64,000 nucleotides of DNA from Mesostigma viride. Taxonomy: Eukaryota; Streptophyta; Mesostigmatophyceae; Mesostigmatales; Mesostigmataceae. Made by a program: the position numbers and the translations under genes. Of this stretch, positions 40,281 through 50,702 are shown in pieces. The stretch covers positions 8,717,542-8,781,541 of the forward strand of contig RPFO01000065.1 of assembly GCA_009746045.1 (NCBI GenBank), in the 5' to 3' direction. How positions within the stretch are numbered: position 1 is the stretch's first letter; the number at the start of each line of letters is the position of its first letter. The notes beneath the pieces were generated by a model. It had not been told where the DNA came from. It made no database searches and saw only the letters and a program-made list of their open reading frames with translations.

Positions 40281-43200
40281 ATGCATATGCTTACTTCAGT
40301 TCCTGGGCTCATGCTGGCCAGCTTTATCTTGCTCTTTGCTCCGCCACTAGCTGTAAGGCCTGCGTTTACGAAAGCGGTTGGCATTAGTTCAGCTAGCGAT
40401 AAGGCCGGATGTCAGCACCTCACGACCGATAACCCTGTCTTGGTGGCCGCTAATGGGGATTCTGGCTCCCGGGCTATCGCCGCACTTCTGCACGAGGCGG
40501 GAGTGTTCATGGCAACGGGGGGGGTGAAATGCTTGCGAGAAAAAAAACTGCCAAGAGAAGCCTGTTTCCCGTCGACGGACATGACAGATGCGGACTGTAG
40601 CGACGCGCATTGGGACTATCACTTAACCTGGCAATTTCAAGTCCACGACTTGATGCCTGGCGGCACCGTATGCTACCCACCGGACGAGCTGCATAAGCAC
40701 GAAGGAGCGATTCGAGCCCTCCAGCGTGACGTCTCGGGCGTTATCCAGCGTTACCAACGATGTGGTTGCCCGGCCAACGCAACAGGTCGGTCCACATCAG
40801 TAGCCATGGCAGCACCAGGCATGCATACATATTGCCCAGAAACTCATCAGCCAGCTGTTGCCACAGAACATTGGGTGGGGATCATTTACGACCCCGTCAT
40901 TGTTCGTTCATGAAGTGCCCCTTGGCCGACTTCCCAGCCCACTTTTGCTGCAGGGTCCTTCCGTTGAAGGCATATCAAGGCATAGATACTCCTGACATCG
41001 CTGCAGCAAACCTTTTTCTATGCGCTCCCCTGTCCCCTTGCAATTATTCGTTTAGATAGAGTAATATTGTTTGACCGTGGTGAGAGGTAAGTACCTTTAT
41101 CTCAACTCTCAGGCCGGTTTCACTATCAGTAGGAGTACTCTAATTCATTTGTATTATCAGCATATTACTGTTAGTACTATGCAAATACACTTGAACATCA
41201 TTTTCGCGTTTCTGGCACCACTCTGTCCAGTACAGAGTTCTTCGTAGTTGGGTCCGGGTTCTCCCGATTTCTGGCCTGCGCTGGTTGTCTCCTTGATAGT
41301 TTAGTAGCAGGGGATGCTGCGGATCAGGAGACCCCAATAGCCTCAGAGTCTATGCCAGAAGTCCTAGTTCGAAATGAGCTGGAGCCATGATGAGCTTCTT
41401 ATGTTTTTCGGCGTACCAGTCGGCAGCATTTAGTTTACTATTTGCTGCTCGACTACTACATGCTATAATTAGCATGCAGAACTACACATTCTCGGGGTTG
41501 GCCCCGGAAGAACCCATACTACCAGTATATGTTTCACAAAGAACCCATACTACGAGTATATGTTTCACAATTTGTATTTGTGATCAGCCCCCTCTCCTCG
41601 GCAACCCCCGATGATGCAGGCAACCGATTCGGCCTCAAGCACTCCGGTGGCATGGTCTCCCTCCCCTTTTTCCGCAAGGCCTACCCGCGTACCAGCGTGG
41701 TCCACCTGGTCCGAGACGGCCGCGACATGGCGGTGGGAGAGAAGTCCGAGGCGATCCGCAGCCGCTTGGCCGGTGTCCTGGTAGGGTCGGGTGACCTGAC
41801 ACACCTGCCTGACGACCAGCTCACGCAGCCAGACGCCACGCTGACGTCCCTGAGGCAGCTCTTCTGCCATTCGCCGGCACTAGGGGGCCACCCGTCATGC
41901 GGCAGCTGCCTCCTCCAGTGTGCGACGCGGTTTGTGTCGGCGCGGCCATCGGGAGGGAGCGCGGGCAAGAAGGGTTCGCGCCGCCTGCTCCGCTACAGCG
42001 GATTGGGGAAGGGTACGTGGAGGCCTTAAAAAATAGCAGCCGGGTGCCTGCCATGGGGAGGGCAGTACCACGTATAAGGTTCGAATGCATGAACTTCACT
42101 GGCACAGTGTGGCACGTGTATTGTATTTTTTACATTTTCCATGCAACCATGGTACAGGGTGTCAGGGCCGGATGCATGCAAGTTAGGCCGGGGACTTGTA
42201 TTACTCCAAAATATGAGTGCTCATGTATGGCAGTGCGTTTGACATGTGCATGCATCCATGCATCATCCGGGGTGCCCGCGCGTGCCAAGGAAGATGTCGG
42301 CCAAAGGAGTTGGGGTGAGATTGGGGGGGGGAAAGGGTATTTTGCCTTGTCTTGTGTGCGTTTGTGTATGGATGTGTGTGTTGGGGTGGGGGTGGGGTGG
42401 GGGGGGGTGGGGGTGGGGGGGGGATGGGGGTGGGGGTGGGGGTGGGGGGTGGGGGTGGGGTGGGGGGTGGGGGGTGGGGGGTGGGGGGTGGGGGTGGGGG
42501 TGGGGGGGGGGGTGGGGGGTGGGGGTGGGGGGTGGGGGGTGGGGGGTGGGGGGTGGGGGGCGGGTGTGTGCGCAAGCATGTGAGTGTGGCTTGTCTAGTC
42601 ACTATGCAGATATTAACGTCGATATTAGCACTTTCATATCTTGGGCGCAGTTTGGACGCCCAGTCGCGCGACTCTTCTGGACCGACGGTACCCTGCTCAA
42701 CCCTGGCTTGTGGCCCCCCTGCGATATATATGCCCTCCCCCCCCCCCTGCGACATGTTGGCTCTCCCTGTGGTCCATGGCCATCGACAAAGCAGGCGCAG
42801 CGGAACCTTGTAACAGCACAGGGCACGAAGACGCGGGCCAGCCAGGGGGGCATGAAGACGTGGACCAGCACGGTGACATCGGGGCCCCTGGGAGGCCAGA
42901 GTCAGGGAGGAGGCTTCTTGTCAAGGCGGCGAAGGGTCAATCTGAGCACGAGGGCCCACTCGGCCACTCCGGTTTCATCCACTGCATCGCCAGCTGTTCT
43001 AAGTTTGGTGAGCCTAGGGAGCCCCGTTCCACGGACTGGGACAGGGACGGTAAGGACAAGGGAGGGACCACGCTGAGCTATGAATCTAACGTGGATCTGG
43101 CGCACGCGATCCCGGGTGGGCGGCAAGGGCTGGCACTGGCCGCATCGGCCAAGGTCTGGGGCGTCCTCAACATGCAGGCAAGTCCCTACTTTTTTGGTTG

Positions 43201-44267
43201 CTTCCAAATGTCGTATCTCTTAAAGTCCGTGAATGTATTTTTTACTGCTCATTATTTTAGTCCCATCATGTTATAATTTAATTTAGTTATTTTAGTCCCA
43301 TCCCCCTCAATGCAGCATTATACAGCTGTGAAGTAAGTGGTCAATTATATAGCTGTGAAATAAGTGAGTATGACAAGAATGCAGGAACTGGTCATTCACA
43401 AGCTGTGTATTACCATCTTGCGTGCAATGGGTGGACGAGAGTCTGCATGTTGATGCTAGCTTGCCTGGCAGGTCCGGTCAGACGCTGCGTTGTGAATACG
43501 GTAACGTTTTGTAGTCACCAACAAACATGTTAATTATTCAGAGCGCTGCTAGGAACGCATTACTACATGGTAAGGAAGCAGAACCTAGCCTTCAATATGG
43601 TCAGAGTCCTACAGTCTCTGTAAACCGGCGTGGGCGTGATGTCTCCATCTGTCTCCCAGTAATGCCCCCCAGGCCATTTTACGCCTCCACTGCCCTAGTC
43701 GCCGATTGGCATATGCACAGGATCCTTCGTTGCACCCGCAAGACTTGTGATGCGTGAGGCGTATCACCTCATTTTATTTCTTGAGGCATATGATCCGTCT
43801 CCTCTATGATGTGCCGTGTGACGACTGTAATTCATGCCTGGCACTTCTGCATTGCTTGAACATCGTCTGCTTTTGAAATAAACTGGCATACTTGGTGACG
43901 TCTGCTGCGAGCTCAGTTTGCTGACTGTGCGGGGACATACGACATGGGCCCAGAGGACTACATTCTGATCCACGCAGAGGACTTCATCTCCCGGAGCAGC
44001 CGGCGGGGCGTGATTACCAACGTGCTCCACCGGCTCGGCCTGCCGCCCCCCGGGGCGGCCAACCAAGCGAGCATGGAACATCTCATGGGTTTGTTTGAGC
44101 GAGGGGTGGGCGACCTGCCCGAGCTACAGGGGAAACAGCTCGCGTTGAAGGATCATTATGGCAAGTGGCGGACATCGGTAGCGGCTGATCTGATTGAGAT
44201 AGCGGCGTGGCCCGCTTTGGTGAGGTTTGACTACGATCTGTCCATGCCCGTGTTGGCGGACCGATGA
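40281..44267 (+). CDS. Sulfotransferase-like protein (P-loop PAPS-dependent family)
   Basis: Exon 1 (40281-40785) has a signal-anchor-like N-terminus (MLTSVPGLMLASFILLFAPP). It then has VLVAANGDSGSRAIAALLHE, which resembles the 5'-phosphosulfate-binding loop, and several Cys. Exon 2 (from 41620) joins in phase and encodes NRFGLKHSGGMVSLPFFRKA and VVHLVRDGRDMAVG, the 3'-phosphate-binding RDGRD segment. Its end is unclear (a GTACGT donor near 42014 is one option). Exon 3 (start uncertain, to 43177) ends LALAASAKVWGVLNMQ and has a GC donor. Exon 4 (43917-44267) encodes DYILIHAEDF ... LGL ... DHYGKWR and ends TGA. The order matches Golgi carbohydrate sulfotransferases, which move sulfate from PAPS to glycans. 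Substrate unknown. Confidence 0.78.
42380..42562 (+). repeat. (GGGTGG)n-like G-rich tract
   Basis: About 180 bp made only of G runs separated by single T, in the sulfotransferase gene between exons 2 and 3. Strong G-quadruplex potential on the plus strand. Open frames here (Gly/Trp or Pro/Thr-rich) are artefacts. Confidence 0.9.
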
Positions 44268-45002
44268 GTCTGACAGGATACAGATTGGGTTAGGGGCTGT
44301 GTTAGTGTTGGCTGTCCCATCTCAGAGCCGGATTCGTTTCGATCTCGAGAGCACGTGCACGCGTTGGTCGGAATAATGGAAGCTGCCATGGGCGCCAGCA
44401 ACAACCAACGTGCAGCTTGAATATGGTGGTGGGGCGAGCTCTAGATAGGTATCAAGAGCTTGAATATGGTGGTGGGGCGAGCTCTAGATAGGTATCAAGA
44501 GCTTGAATATGGTGGTGGGGCAAGCTCTAGATAGGTATCAAGAGCTTGAATATGGTGGTGGGGCGAGCTCTAGAAAGGTATCAAGGAGAGAACCACCTCA
44601 ACCACAAAGTCCAAGGAGGTATGGACTTTAGCAATGCTCCAGATTCTGGCATGCGCTGGTTGCCTCATTGATAACATGATGATACAACGGGCACAGTCTT
44701 GACTTCGCGCGAGGATCCGTCCCAAAGTTATCCTGTCAAGGGTGTCTCTGTATACGATCTGCGATATCGACTGGTCAGTCAGGTGGATCGAAAGGCGATG
44801 GTGATCGTGAGACGGGGTTAGTAAATATACACGCGTTGCCAACCTGTAATTATGGAAAGGTCTACTTACACAGTATACGGTACAAAATATGCACTAGGGC
44901 TGCATGCGATGCCCTGACGAAGTATTAGCTCTAACTAGGTAATTTATGCAAAGGTAGGCGCTGCATGTGGAAGTAGGTACTGCGGGCTTTCCCTGATCAT
45001 AA
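44268..45002. other. Intergenic with 43-bp minisatellite
   Basis: 3' flank of the sulfotransferase gene. No supported coding region. A 90-codon minus-strand frame at 44570-44842 shows no recognisable domain. Confidence 0.4.
44415..44584 (+). repeat. 43-bp tandem repeat, four copies
   Basis: Unit gcttgaatatggtggtgggg followed by cgagctctagataggtatca and aga. Copies differ at only two or three positions, so the expansion is recent. Confidence 0.9.
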
Positions 45003-45077
45003 AACAGGTAACTAACTAGGACCTAGATAGCTTACACCATCCATTCCATCGGGCCATGTTCCCCTCCAACTGAGGAC
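45003..45077 (-). mobile_element. SINE-like element fragment
   Basis: Matches the middle of the 174-bp element at 52865-53038 in reverse complement (aactaggacctagatagctt, ccatccattccat, ctgaggacttat). It abuts the 3' end of the Penelope-like copy and lacks its own 3' palindrome and tail. Relative to that copy it lies in the opposite strand order, so the strand given here is tentative. Confidence 0.5.
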
Positions 45078-45641
45078 TTATCAAAGAGACAACCAGCGCA
45101 GGCCAGAAATCGGGAGAATCCGGACCATGGTAGCTCGAGCCTGCCGTTATCTTTTCCGCGTTTTCGAGTCGTTCAGGATGATGAAGATGAATGGTGATGG
45201 AAATGTGTATCCTTGTGCATTGAAATTATGGCTGGCTTACGTGTGGAGCGACTAGATGACCTAGACGGTGGGGCCGGAAACAGCATGCTTGATCAGGGCG
45301 TGTGTTTCTAGCCTAGCTGGCCGGGAGTGTCTAGTGGTGAGCACCAGTTGCTGCGATCGCTCTCCCACCATTTGCGAGGAAATACCCGCAAATGGAAAAC
45401 CACTGAAAAAGGTCTAGCTATAGTCAGTCATCACGTTAGCCATGCCATGATTCCAAACGTCCAAGAACTGCACACGGTGCAAAGGCAAAAAGCCGGAGGA
45501 CAGCACTTTCAAATGTGCGGCGGGAACCAAAAGCCCGCGGATGCCAGAAAACATCGTGTTGCGGCAGCGACGCGACGATGTGGACAACGAATCCAGTGCC
45601 AAGCTCGGAACGGCCGCAAAGGAGATCTGGCATCACAGGGT

Positions 45642-46050
45642 TCAGATGTGCGGAGATACTATGCGATCCAGCCGGTCCACGACCTGTTTGTAGAGCTTGT
45701 GCCAAGGGGCAGCGCCGAACAGATGTGGGTGACGTTGCAAAAAACATCGGACTTGACGGAGCATAATGGCTCGGTCGTAGTCTTTGACCAATAAACGCTG
45801 CAAGAGCTCAACAAGAGTCGTGATGAAATCAACACGATAAGAACAAAGACGGGAAAAACGATGTAACTGAGAAAGAACAACACCATATTTTGCTGTGTGG
45901 GAAAGGAGACTGTGAATATCGGGGTAACGAATAAAAGGAATTTGCTGGTATTTAGGATCCTTGCGCTTATCATAGACAGCCGTACGCCAGCCCTTCTTGT
46001 TATGGGTAATGTTAAGATCGAGGTAATTGCAATGAGTATCCTCCGACGTG
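45642..46050 (-). pseudogene. Penelope-like RT, C-terminal part (copy 1)
   Basis: Continues after the insertion with THCNYLDLNITHNKKGWRTA ... PFIRYPDIHSLLSHTAKYGV ... QLHRFSRLCSYRVDFI and ends VSPHI. It is the RT thumb and C-terminal region. Identical apart from a few substitutions to 52198-52610 in copy 2. Confidence 0.85.
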
Positions 46051-48038
46051 CACCCCTCGAGCCGACGAGCCACGAGCCACGAGGTAGCCATGGCTGACGG
46101 CGGCGCTCATAACTTTCACGTTTGAGCACCGAATTTAGTCGTGAATATCACAATCGCTTCGTCTTTCTAAGACGCACATGCTGATATAATTTTCCGACGC
46201 TATTACGCAATATACGATGAGCAAACGCCCATCGACGCAACGCAGCCTGACGGCTGCGCTCGGCAATGAAAATACGTCTGCAGCTTCGGCTGCAGCTTCG
46301 CCCACCGGCCCAGAAGGCAGCGGCGCCACTAGCCAAGCTCTAGTGGTCGTCCAGCCCCCTGCTGCGCCCGCATCGCCAGCAGCGTCGCCCGAACCCAAGC
46401 GCAGTCGCCCTGACGGGCTGCTGGATGAGTACGACTTTGACGCCAGCCAGCCCGGCTATTTTGACGAGCTTACACCCGATCGCATCCTGGGCCATGTGTT
46501 TTTCGGGACGCATGCCTCTCTTCTAGAACTGTGCAAGCAGCTTTCCCACCAAGGTCGCCTTGTCAATGCCCGCCTCCAGAGGCGCAATTTCGGCAAAGAC
46601 GTCCTCACCGCCCGCCGCCCCCACCTCCAGCAATTCGCCCTCTTTTCCCTCCTTGGACGCTCCATCGAGGAGCTTTGGCCCCCAAAGCCCCTCACCACCA
46701 CCTTAACCGAATCCTCCATCCGCTCACTCCTCAAGGAGGCCCTCGAGCAGCACGTGGCCCCCATCGCTGCAGATGTGGCGGCCATGGGCAGCACGCTGGC
46801 TGCCGAGCTCCCCCTCCTCTCCACCATCCCCACCGCCACCGCCACCCTCCTCGCCTCCTCCACCGCCACCACCCCCACCTCCGACGCCATCACCGCCCAG
46901 CTCCGTGAAATCGACCAGCGTCTTAAAGACAACGCAATCGCCATCGAGGTCCTGCAGAACACCGCCGGCCTCACCGCCCAGGCGGTGAAGGACATTGCCG
47001 CCAAGCCAGCCCCTGCTGGCCTGGCCGGCGATGCTCCTCCCATCACGACCTGGGCGGACATGCTTAAGCAGCACACCACCTCCACCACCTCCGCCGTCGC
47101 AGCACAGCTCCAGCGGCAGACGCTTGACCTCCGCGAGGAGGCCGAGCTCGCTAAGCGCAGCCTTAACGTCATTGTCAAGAATCTCAAGATGGAGGAAGGT
47201 GAGAATTCCGAGAAGCTTGCGCGTGCTTTTGAGAGAGAAATCCTTGATCGCATGGGCCTTACTGGTGAGATCGAGCTGGCCGCCCACCGCCTTCCCCGCG
47301 CGCGGGGTAAGGCAGGGCCGCCCCCGCTCCTTCTCACCTTTAAGACCCCGGCGGACAAGATTTCTTTTCTCAGACGCCGCAAGCGGCTCGAGAAGACTCT
47401 CTTCACCCTTGATGACGACCTGACCCTGGCGCAGCAACAACGGCGACGGGAGCTATGGCCGACCTACCTCCAGCTCCGGCAGACCAAGGCGGGGCAGCCG
47501 GTGTACTGGAAGGGGGCGGCCATCTACGTCGGCCACAAGCCCTGGCAGGCGACCCCCGCGGCCCCAGCGACTCCAGACGCCCCAGCTTAGGGGAATACAG
47601 CAGTAGTAGTGTAGAATAGATAGACCGTGGCCATGTACATGTACGCCTCCTAGAGGCCCTATTCCAGCTAAGCCACGCGCTTTATGTAATCATGTACATG
47701 TGTGCCTATGATGAGCCACACTCCAGACGATGCCTAGTTTTATTTAGTAATGCTGTGCCCATGCAGAGAGCTGCTCTCTGCTGAGATGCCACGCTCTAGT
47801 TTTTGTATAGCCATGATGATCTTCCCCCTCACAGGCATGCTCCCCCCTTACCCGGGCATAGCGTGATAGACCATGAGGGTGCGGGTGCCCTGGTGCACCT
47901 AGAGCAGGGGTAGCTTACATTCCCACCCCTGCATGAAGTAGCCTAGAATGTATTAAAAGCCATATGCCCCTTCTCAGGGCTATGTGCTACATCTACTCCC
48001 AACGGAGTGATGTTGATAATTAATTAATTAATTAATTA
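46051..48038 (+). mobile_element. Complete ORF1-only L1-like retroelement, 1988 bp
   Basis: Flanked by the perfect 13-bp target duplication atcctccgacgtg (46038-46050 and 48039-48051). Copy 2 of the Penelope-like element shows the empty site near 52590-52610. It has a 166-bp 5' UTR, one intact ORF1 (46217-47590), a 430-bp 3' UTR and a taattaattaatt tail. No endonuclease or RT. The same ORF1-plus-UTR unit occurs, truncated, at 1-2958, 1180-2421, 2983-5916, 3234-4292 and (UTR only) 22385-22761, so it is a family and not a single deletion product. Confidence 0.9.
46217..47590 (+). CDS. L1-like ORF1 protein (RNA-binding chaperone), intact
   Basis: 457 codons, ATG to TAG. Residues 1-70 are Ala/Ser/Pro-rich. 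About 75-165 is an ordered N-terminal domain of unknown type (GHVFFGTHASLLELCKQLSH). About 225-320 is a coiled coil (ITAQLREIDQRLKDNAIAIE). About 318-400 is an RRM-like fold (NVIVKNLKMEEGENSEKLAR ... PPLLLTFKTPADKISFL). About 400-450 is a C-terminal domain (DDDLTLAQQQRRRELWPTY, PVYWKGAAIYVGHKPW). Coiled coil, RRM and CTD in this order is the plan of L1 ORF1p, which trimerises, coats element RNA and acts as nucleic-acid chaperone in the cytoplasmic RNP. Intactness suggests recent insertion. Confidence 0.85.
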   Translation: MSKRPSTQRSLTAALGNENTSAASAAASPTGPEGSGATSQALVVVQPPAAPASPAASPEPKRSRPDGLLDEYDFDASQPGYFDELTPDRILGHVFFGTHASLLELCKQLSHQGRLVNARLQRRNFGKDVLTARRPHLQQFALFSLLGRSIEELWPPKPLTTTLTESSIRSLLKEALEQHVAPIAADVAAMGSTLAAELPLLSTIPTATATLLASSTATTPTSDAITAQLREIDQRLKDNAIAIEVLQNTAGLTAQAVKDIAAKPAPAGLAGDAPPITTWADMLKQHTTSTTSAVAAQLQRQTLDLREEAELAKRSLNVIVKNLKMEEGENSEKLARAFEREILDRMGLTGEIELAAHRLPRARGKAGPPPLLLTFKTPADKISFLRRRKRLEKTLFTLDDDLTLAQQQRRRELWPTYLQLRQTKAGQPVYWKGAAIYVGHKPWQATPAAPATPDAPA

Positions 48039-49344
48039 ATCCTCCGACGTGAGCTTTAATGTGAGGGACGCTTGCGGGTAGATGCCAGGCAGACCAGCGG
48101 TGATATACAAATGGGTTGCGAAATCAGGGTTGTCGAAAGCGATGACATCATCAATGTATCGACATGTATGGATAAAACGCCTGATGAGAACATCATCGTT
48201 TGAGGCAATGAGATTCTCCATGAATGCAAGCTCATAAGTGTATAGATAGAGGTTTGCAAGGAGCCCGGCACAGTTAGTGCCCATAGGGATGCCGATAGCT
48301 TGTTGGTATACATTGCCCGCAAAACAGATGAAGGTGTTATCAACAAGATAAGAGATCCAATGGACAAGGTCAGCCTTCGTGATAATATAATTATAACTGG
48401 ATCCCGCACGATAGCACCCGTGCCGCGATCCCTGAGAGCCACGTTGCCGTGGGCTTGGTCTGAGAAACACGCACGTGCAGGTGGTTGCGCCCGTGAGGCC
48501 TACGTGCATACAGACGAGTAAGGAGGCTATCTAAACGAGCTTTCAAATCGTGCAAATCTAGTGTGGTATATAGAGTGGTGAAATCATAGGTGGCTATGGG
48601 CATAGGTATACGTTTCTCTGCTGCTGTCTTAGAACGGCTAAGGGCGGCAAGGCGTAGGCGTACTTGGGCTGAGTCTATGACGATCCAACTACCAGCGCAT
48701 TCATACCCGGCATTCGACAGCACCTCCACCCATAATGCATTGGCTTCGGGGAGAAGAGCATTCAAAGCATGGCAGATGAGTTTCGAGAGAGGCATCAGTG
48801 GGGCTGAATGCGACGCAGCAATGGTGCGCAAAGCAACAGGAGTTTTGTGCAGCTTAAGAGTGAGATACAGATATGGGAACGTAGTGGTGGTGGCGCGTCG
48901 CTGCCGCTTAAGGAATGCCCGAGCAAAAATGTTTTGGCTGTGCAGAAAAGCCCGATGAGCAGCAGTGATACTGGCGGTGGACTGTGCACGCTGAACATAG
49001 GTAGGGCTGGACGCCAACTCGTGTTGCAAAGTAGCAAGGTAGTGCTTCTTGCATATGAAAGCAAAGTTGTTGGCACTCTTGTCAACACACGTGATGATAA
49101 AGTCCTGCTTGAAGTGGTCAAGAAGTGCTTTATCTGTGGTGTTGAGCCAGGTGGTGCGGTGGACCTGCTGGAGACGGTAATCAAGCCTGGTGAGACGTGC
49201 ATTGCATTCGTGAATGACGGCGCGAAACCACGGTTCCATGGCAAGGGGAGCAAGCTGTAGGTCCGTGCTCATGGCATTGCAAATTTGCGCAGTGATGTGG
49301 AGAGCAGTGCATTCACCTCTTTGGCACACGTGCGCTGGACCCAC
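48038..49344 (-). pseudogene. Penelope-like RT, N-terminal half (copy 1)
   Basis: Contains ITCVDKSANNFAFICKKHYL, PYLYLTLKLHKTP, MPIATYDFTTLYTTLDLHDL (first catalytic Asp in the RT palm) and, after a frame break near 48410, AIGIPMGTNCAGLLANLYLY and CRYIDDVIAFDN (YIDD). Copy 2 is shorter by about four bases around 48395-48425 and stays open there, so copy 1 carries the indel. Coding stops at the ORF1-element insertion and resumes at 46050. Confidence 0.85.
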
Positions 49345-50702
49345 GGCCGAAACTTGGTGCCTTTGGCAAAAAGGTCTACAAGCGTGTGGCTCGGCAGGAT
49401 GCTGAGGTCAGCGGTCATGACGTGCTGTGAGGTGGGATCAAGGTACTTGAAATACCGTTGTTGTTGGCAGGGGCAGGGCCCTGCCAAGATGGTGGCCAGC
49501 TCGGTGGGCGTTGTATCGCGGCTGACCTTCCCGTTGCTGAAAACCATTTGTCCCAAGGTGGGAGAGTAATGCCAGGCGGCAATGGGAGTGCCGAAAGTGT
49601 TGCGCACCACGAGCGGCATCGCAGCCTGCACTTGCGGCAAATGCAGAATGTGTGGCAAACACAGCTCATCCATCGCAGCATGAATGAAAGGTGAGATCAG
49701 CAAACGGCGCGGACGCAGTGCATCTGCATTCCCATTGACACGGTGCCGAATGATACGTGAGAGAAGGCCTCGCAGACTAGTGGCATGGGAGCGGGGGACT
49801 TGCAGATCAGCTGGGGAGCACGACCCGACGGCAATGTGTAAGCTGGTAAGCTTCTTCAAGCTGCAGGCTTCGAGATAGGATGCATGAAAGTTGCCGCGTT
49901 GCATAAGCCGAGACATGTGACGTAAGCAGCGGAGACTGGTGGAGTAAAGGGAAGGATCGGTGGACACATGTGTGGAAGGTGGAGGGGCCGGGGTGACGCT
50001 GGGGGGATAGGGGCGATATGGGTGGAGATTGTGCTTCAGACGCCAGGCACGGATGAACATAAGAGGGCGGGGACGGAGGGGAGGCGGGCGGCGGCGAGAC
50101 CGAGCTTTGAAACTCTTGCCTTCAATGCAAAAACCGTGGGGCAGAAATGCATGTAACATTCGTTTCCAAAACGTTTCCCGATGCCCTGCGGCTTTGCGAA
50201 AAGCGGCGCCGGTAAAGGTGCCGGGGACATGTTCCAAGGGGACGACTCGCCAATCCCACCACCCGTATTGGGCCATGGCGCCATGTAGGGGGGTGTCGTC
50301 GTTGGCGGCAGGGCGGCCAATATGAAGGCGGCGTGCCGCTCGGACATGTTCCTGAAAACGCGTCCAGGCATCCCGTTGCGTCTGGCCAACGTAGATACGC
50401 TGAGGGTACCTGCGGTTGTAAATGGCATAAATGACGCGATGGGTGCTTACGGGGTGTGGGCGAGTGGAGTTGGTAAGCGACAAATGCGTGCGCTGTAAGC
50501 GCCGGAGGCGACGTAGAGTATGGTCATCCTTGCAGTGATGGTTATGGCGCGTGTTGATGCGACAACGCTTCCGCCATGCCTGTGAGGAGATACGATAGGG
50601 GAACTGCCGAGAAATAGCAGTGTACTTCCGGTAATCAATGCCACTGGATTGCCGTATTCTGTGGAGGGTAAGAGCATGCCAGAAAGTCATAAGGTGTTTC
50701 AT
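49269..50702 (-). CDS. Penelope-like protein, N-terminal part with GIY-YIG nuclease
   Basis: 477 codons. Residues about 89-190 hold VIYAIYNRRYPQRIYVGQTQ, the GIY-YIG signature, with downstream RFQEHVRAARR and a conserved-looking ETFWKRMLH. GIY-YIG enzymes nick DNA and here would make the primer site for reverse transcription. Further on, CPCQQQRYFKYLDP may be a Cys-containing motif, and the segment leads directly into the RT. The frame ends at 49269, just where the RT frame (from 49344) takes over, so a frameshift at about 49280 separates parts of one protein. The start ATG at 50702 is the first in frame; an upstream extension cannot be excluded. Confidence 0.85.
   Translation of the reverse strand: MKHLMTFWHALTLHRIRQSSGIDYRKYTAISRQFPYRISSQAWRKRCRINTRHNHHCKDDHTLRRLRRLQRTHLSLTNSTRPHPVSTHRVIYAIYNRRYPQRIYVGQTQRDAWTRFQEHVRAARRLHIGRPAANDDTPLHGAMAQYGWWDWRVVPLEHVPGTFTGAAFRKAAGHRETFWKRMLHAFLPHGFCIEGKSFKARSRRRPPPLRPRPLMFIRAWRLKHNLHPYRPYPPSVTPAPPPSTHVSTDPSLYSTSLRCLRHMSRLMQRGNFHASYLEACSLKKLTSLHIAVGSCSPADLQVPRSHATSLRGLLSRIIRHRVNGNADALRPRRLLISPFIHAAMDELCLPHILHLPQVQAAMPLVVRNTFGTPIAAWHYSPTLGQMVFSNGKVSRDTTPTELATILAGPCPCQQQRYFKYLDPTSQHVMTADLSILPSHTLVDLFAKGTKFRPWVQRTCAKEVNALLSTSLRKFAMP

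Noticed and set aside
42130-42755. Several 150-276 codon Gly/Trp or Pro/Thr frames
   Set aside because: By-products of the G-rich tract in the sulfotransferase gene.
44415-44584. CRISPR-like or regulatory iteron array
   Set aside because: Four head-to-tail 43-bp copies without spacers; no replication or cas context.
45414-45794. Frames at the end of the Penelope-like element (both strands)
   Set aside because: They repeat identically in both copies downstream of the RT stop and show no domain; probably 3' UTR.
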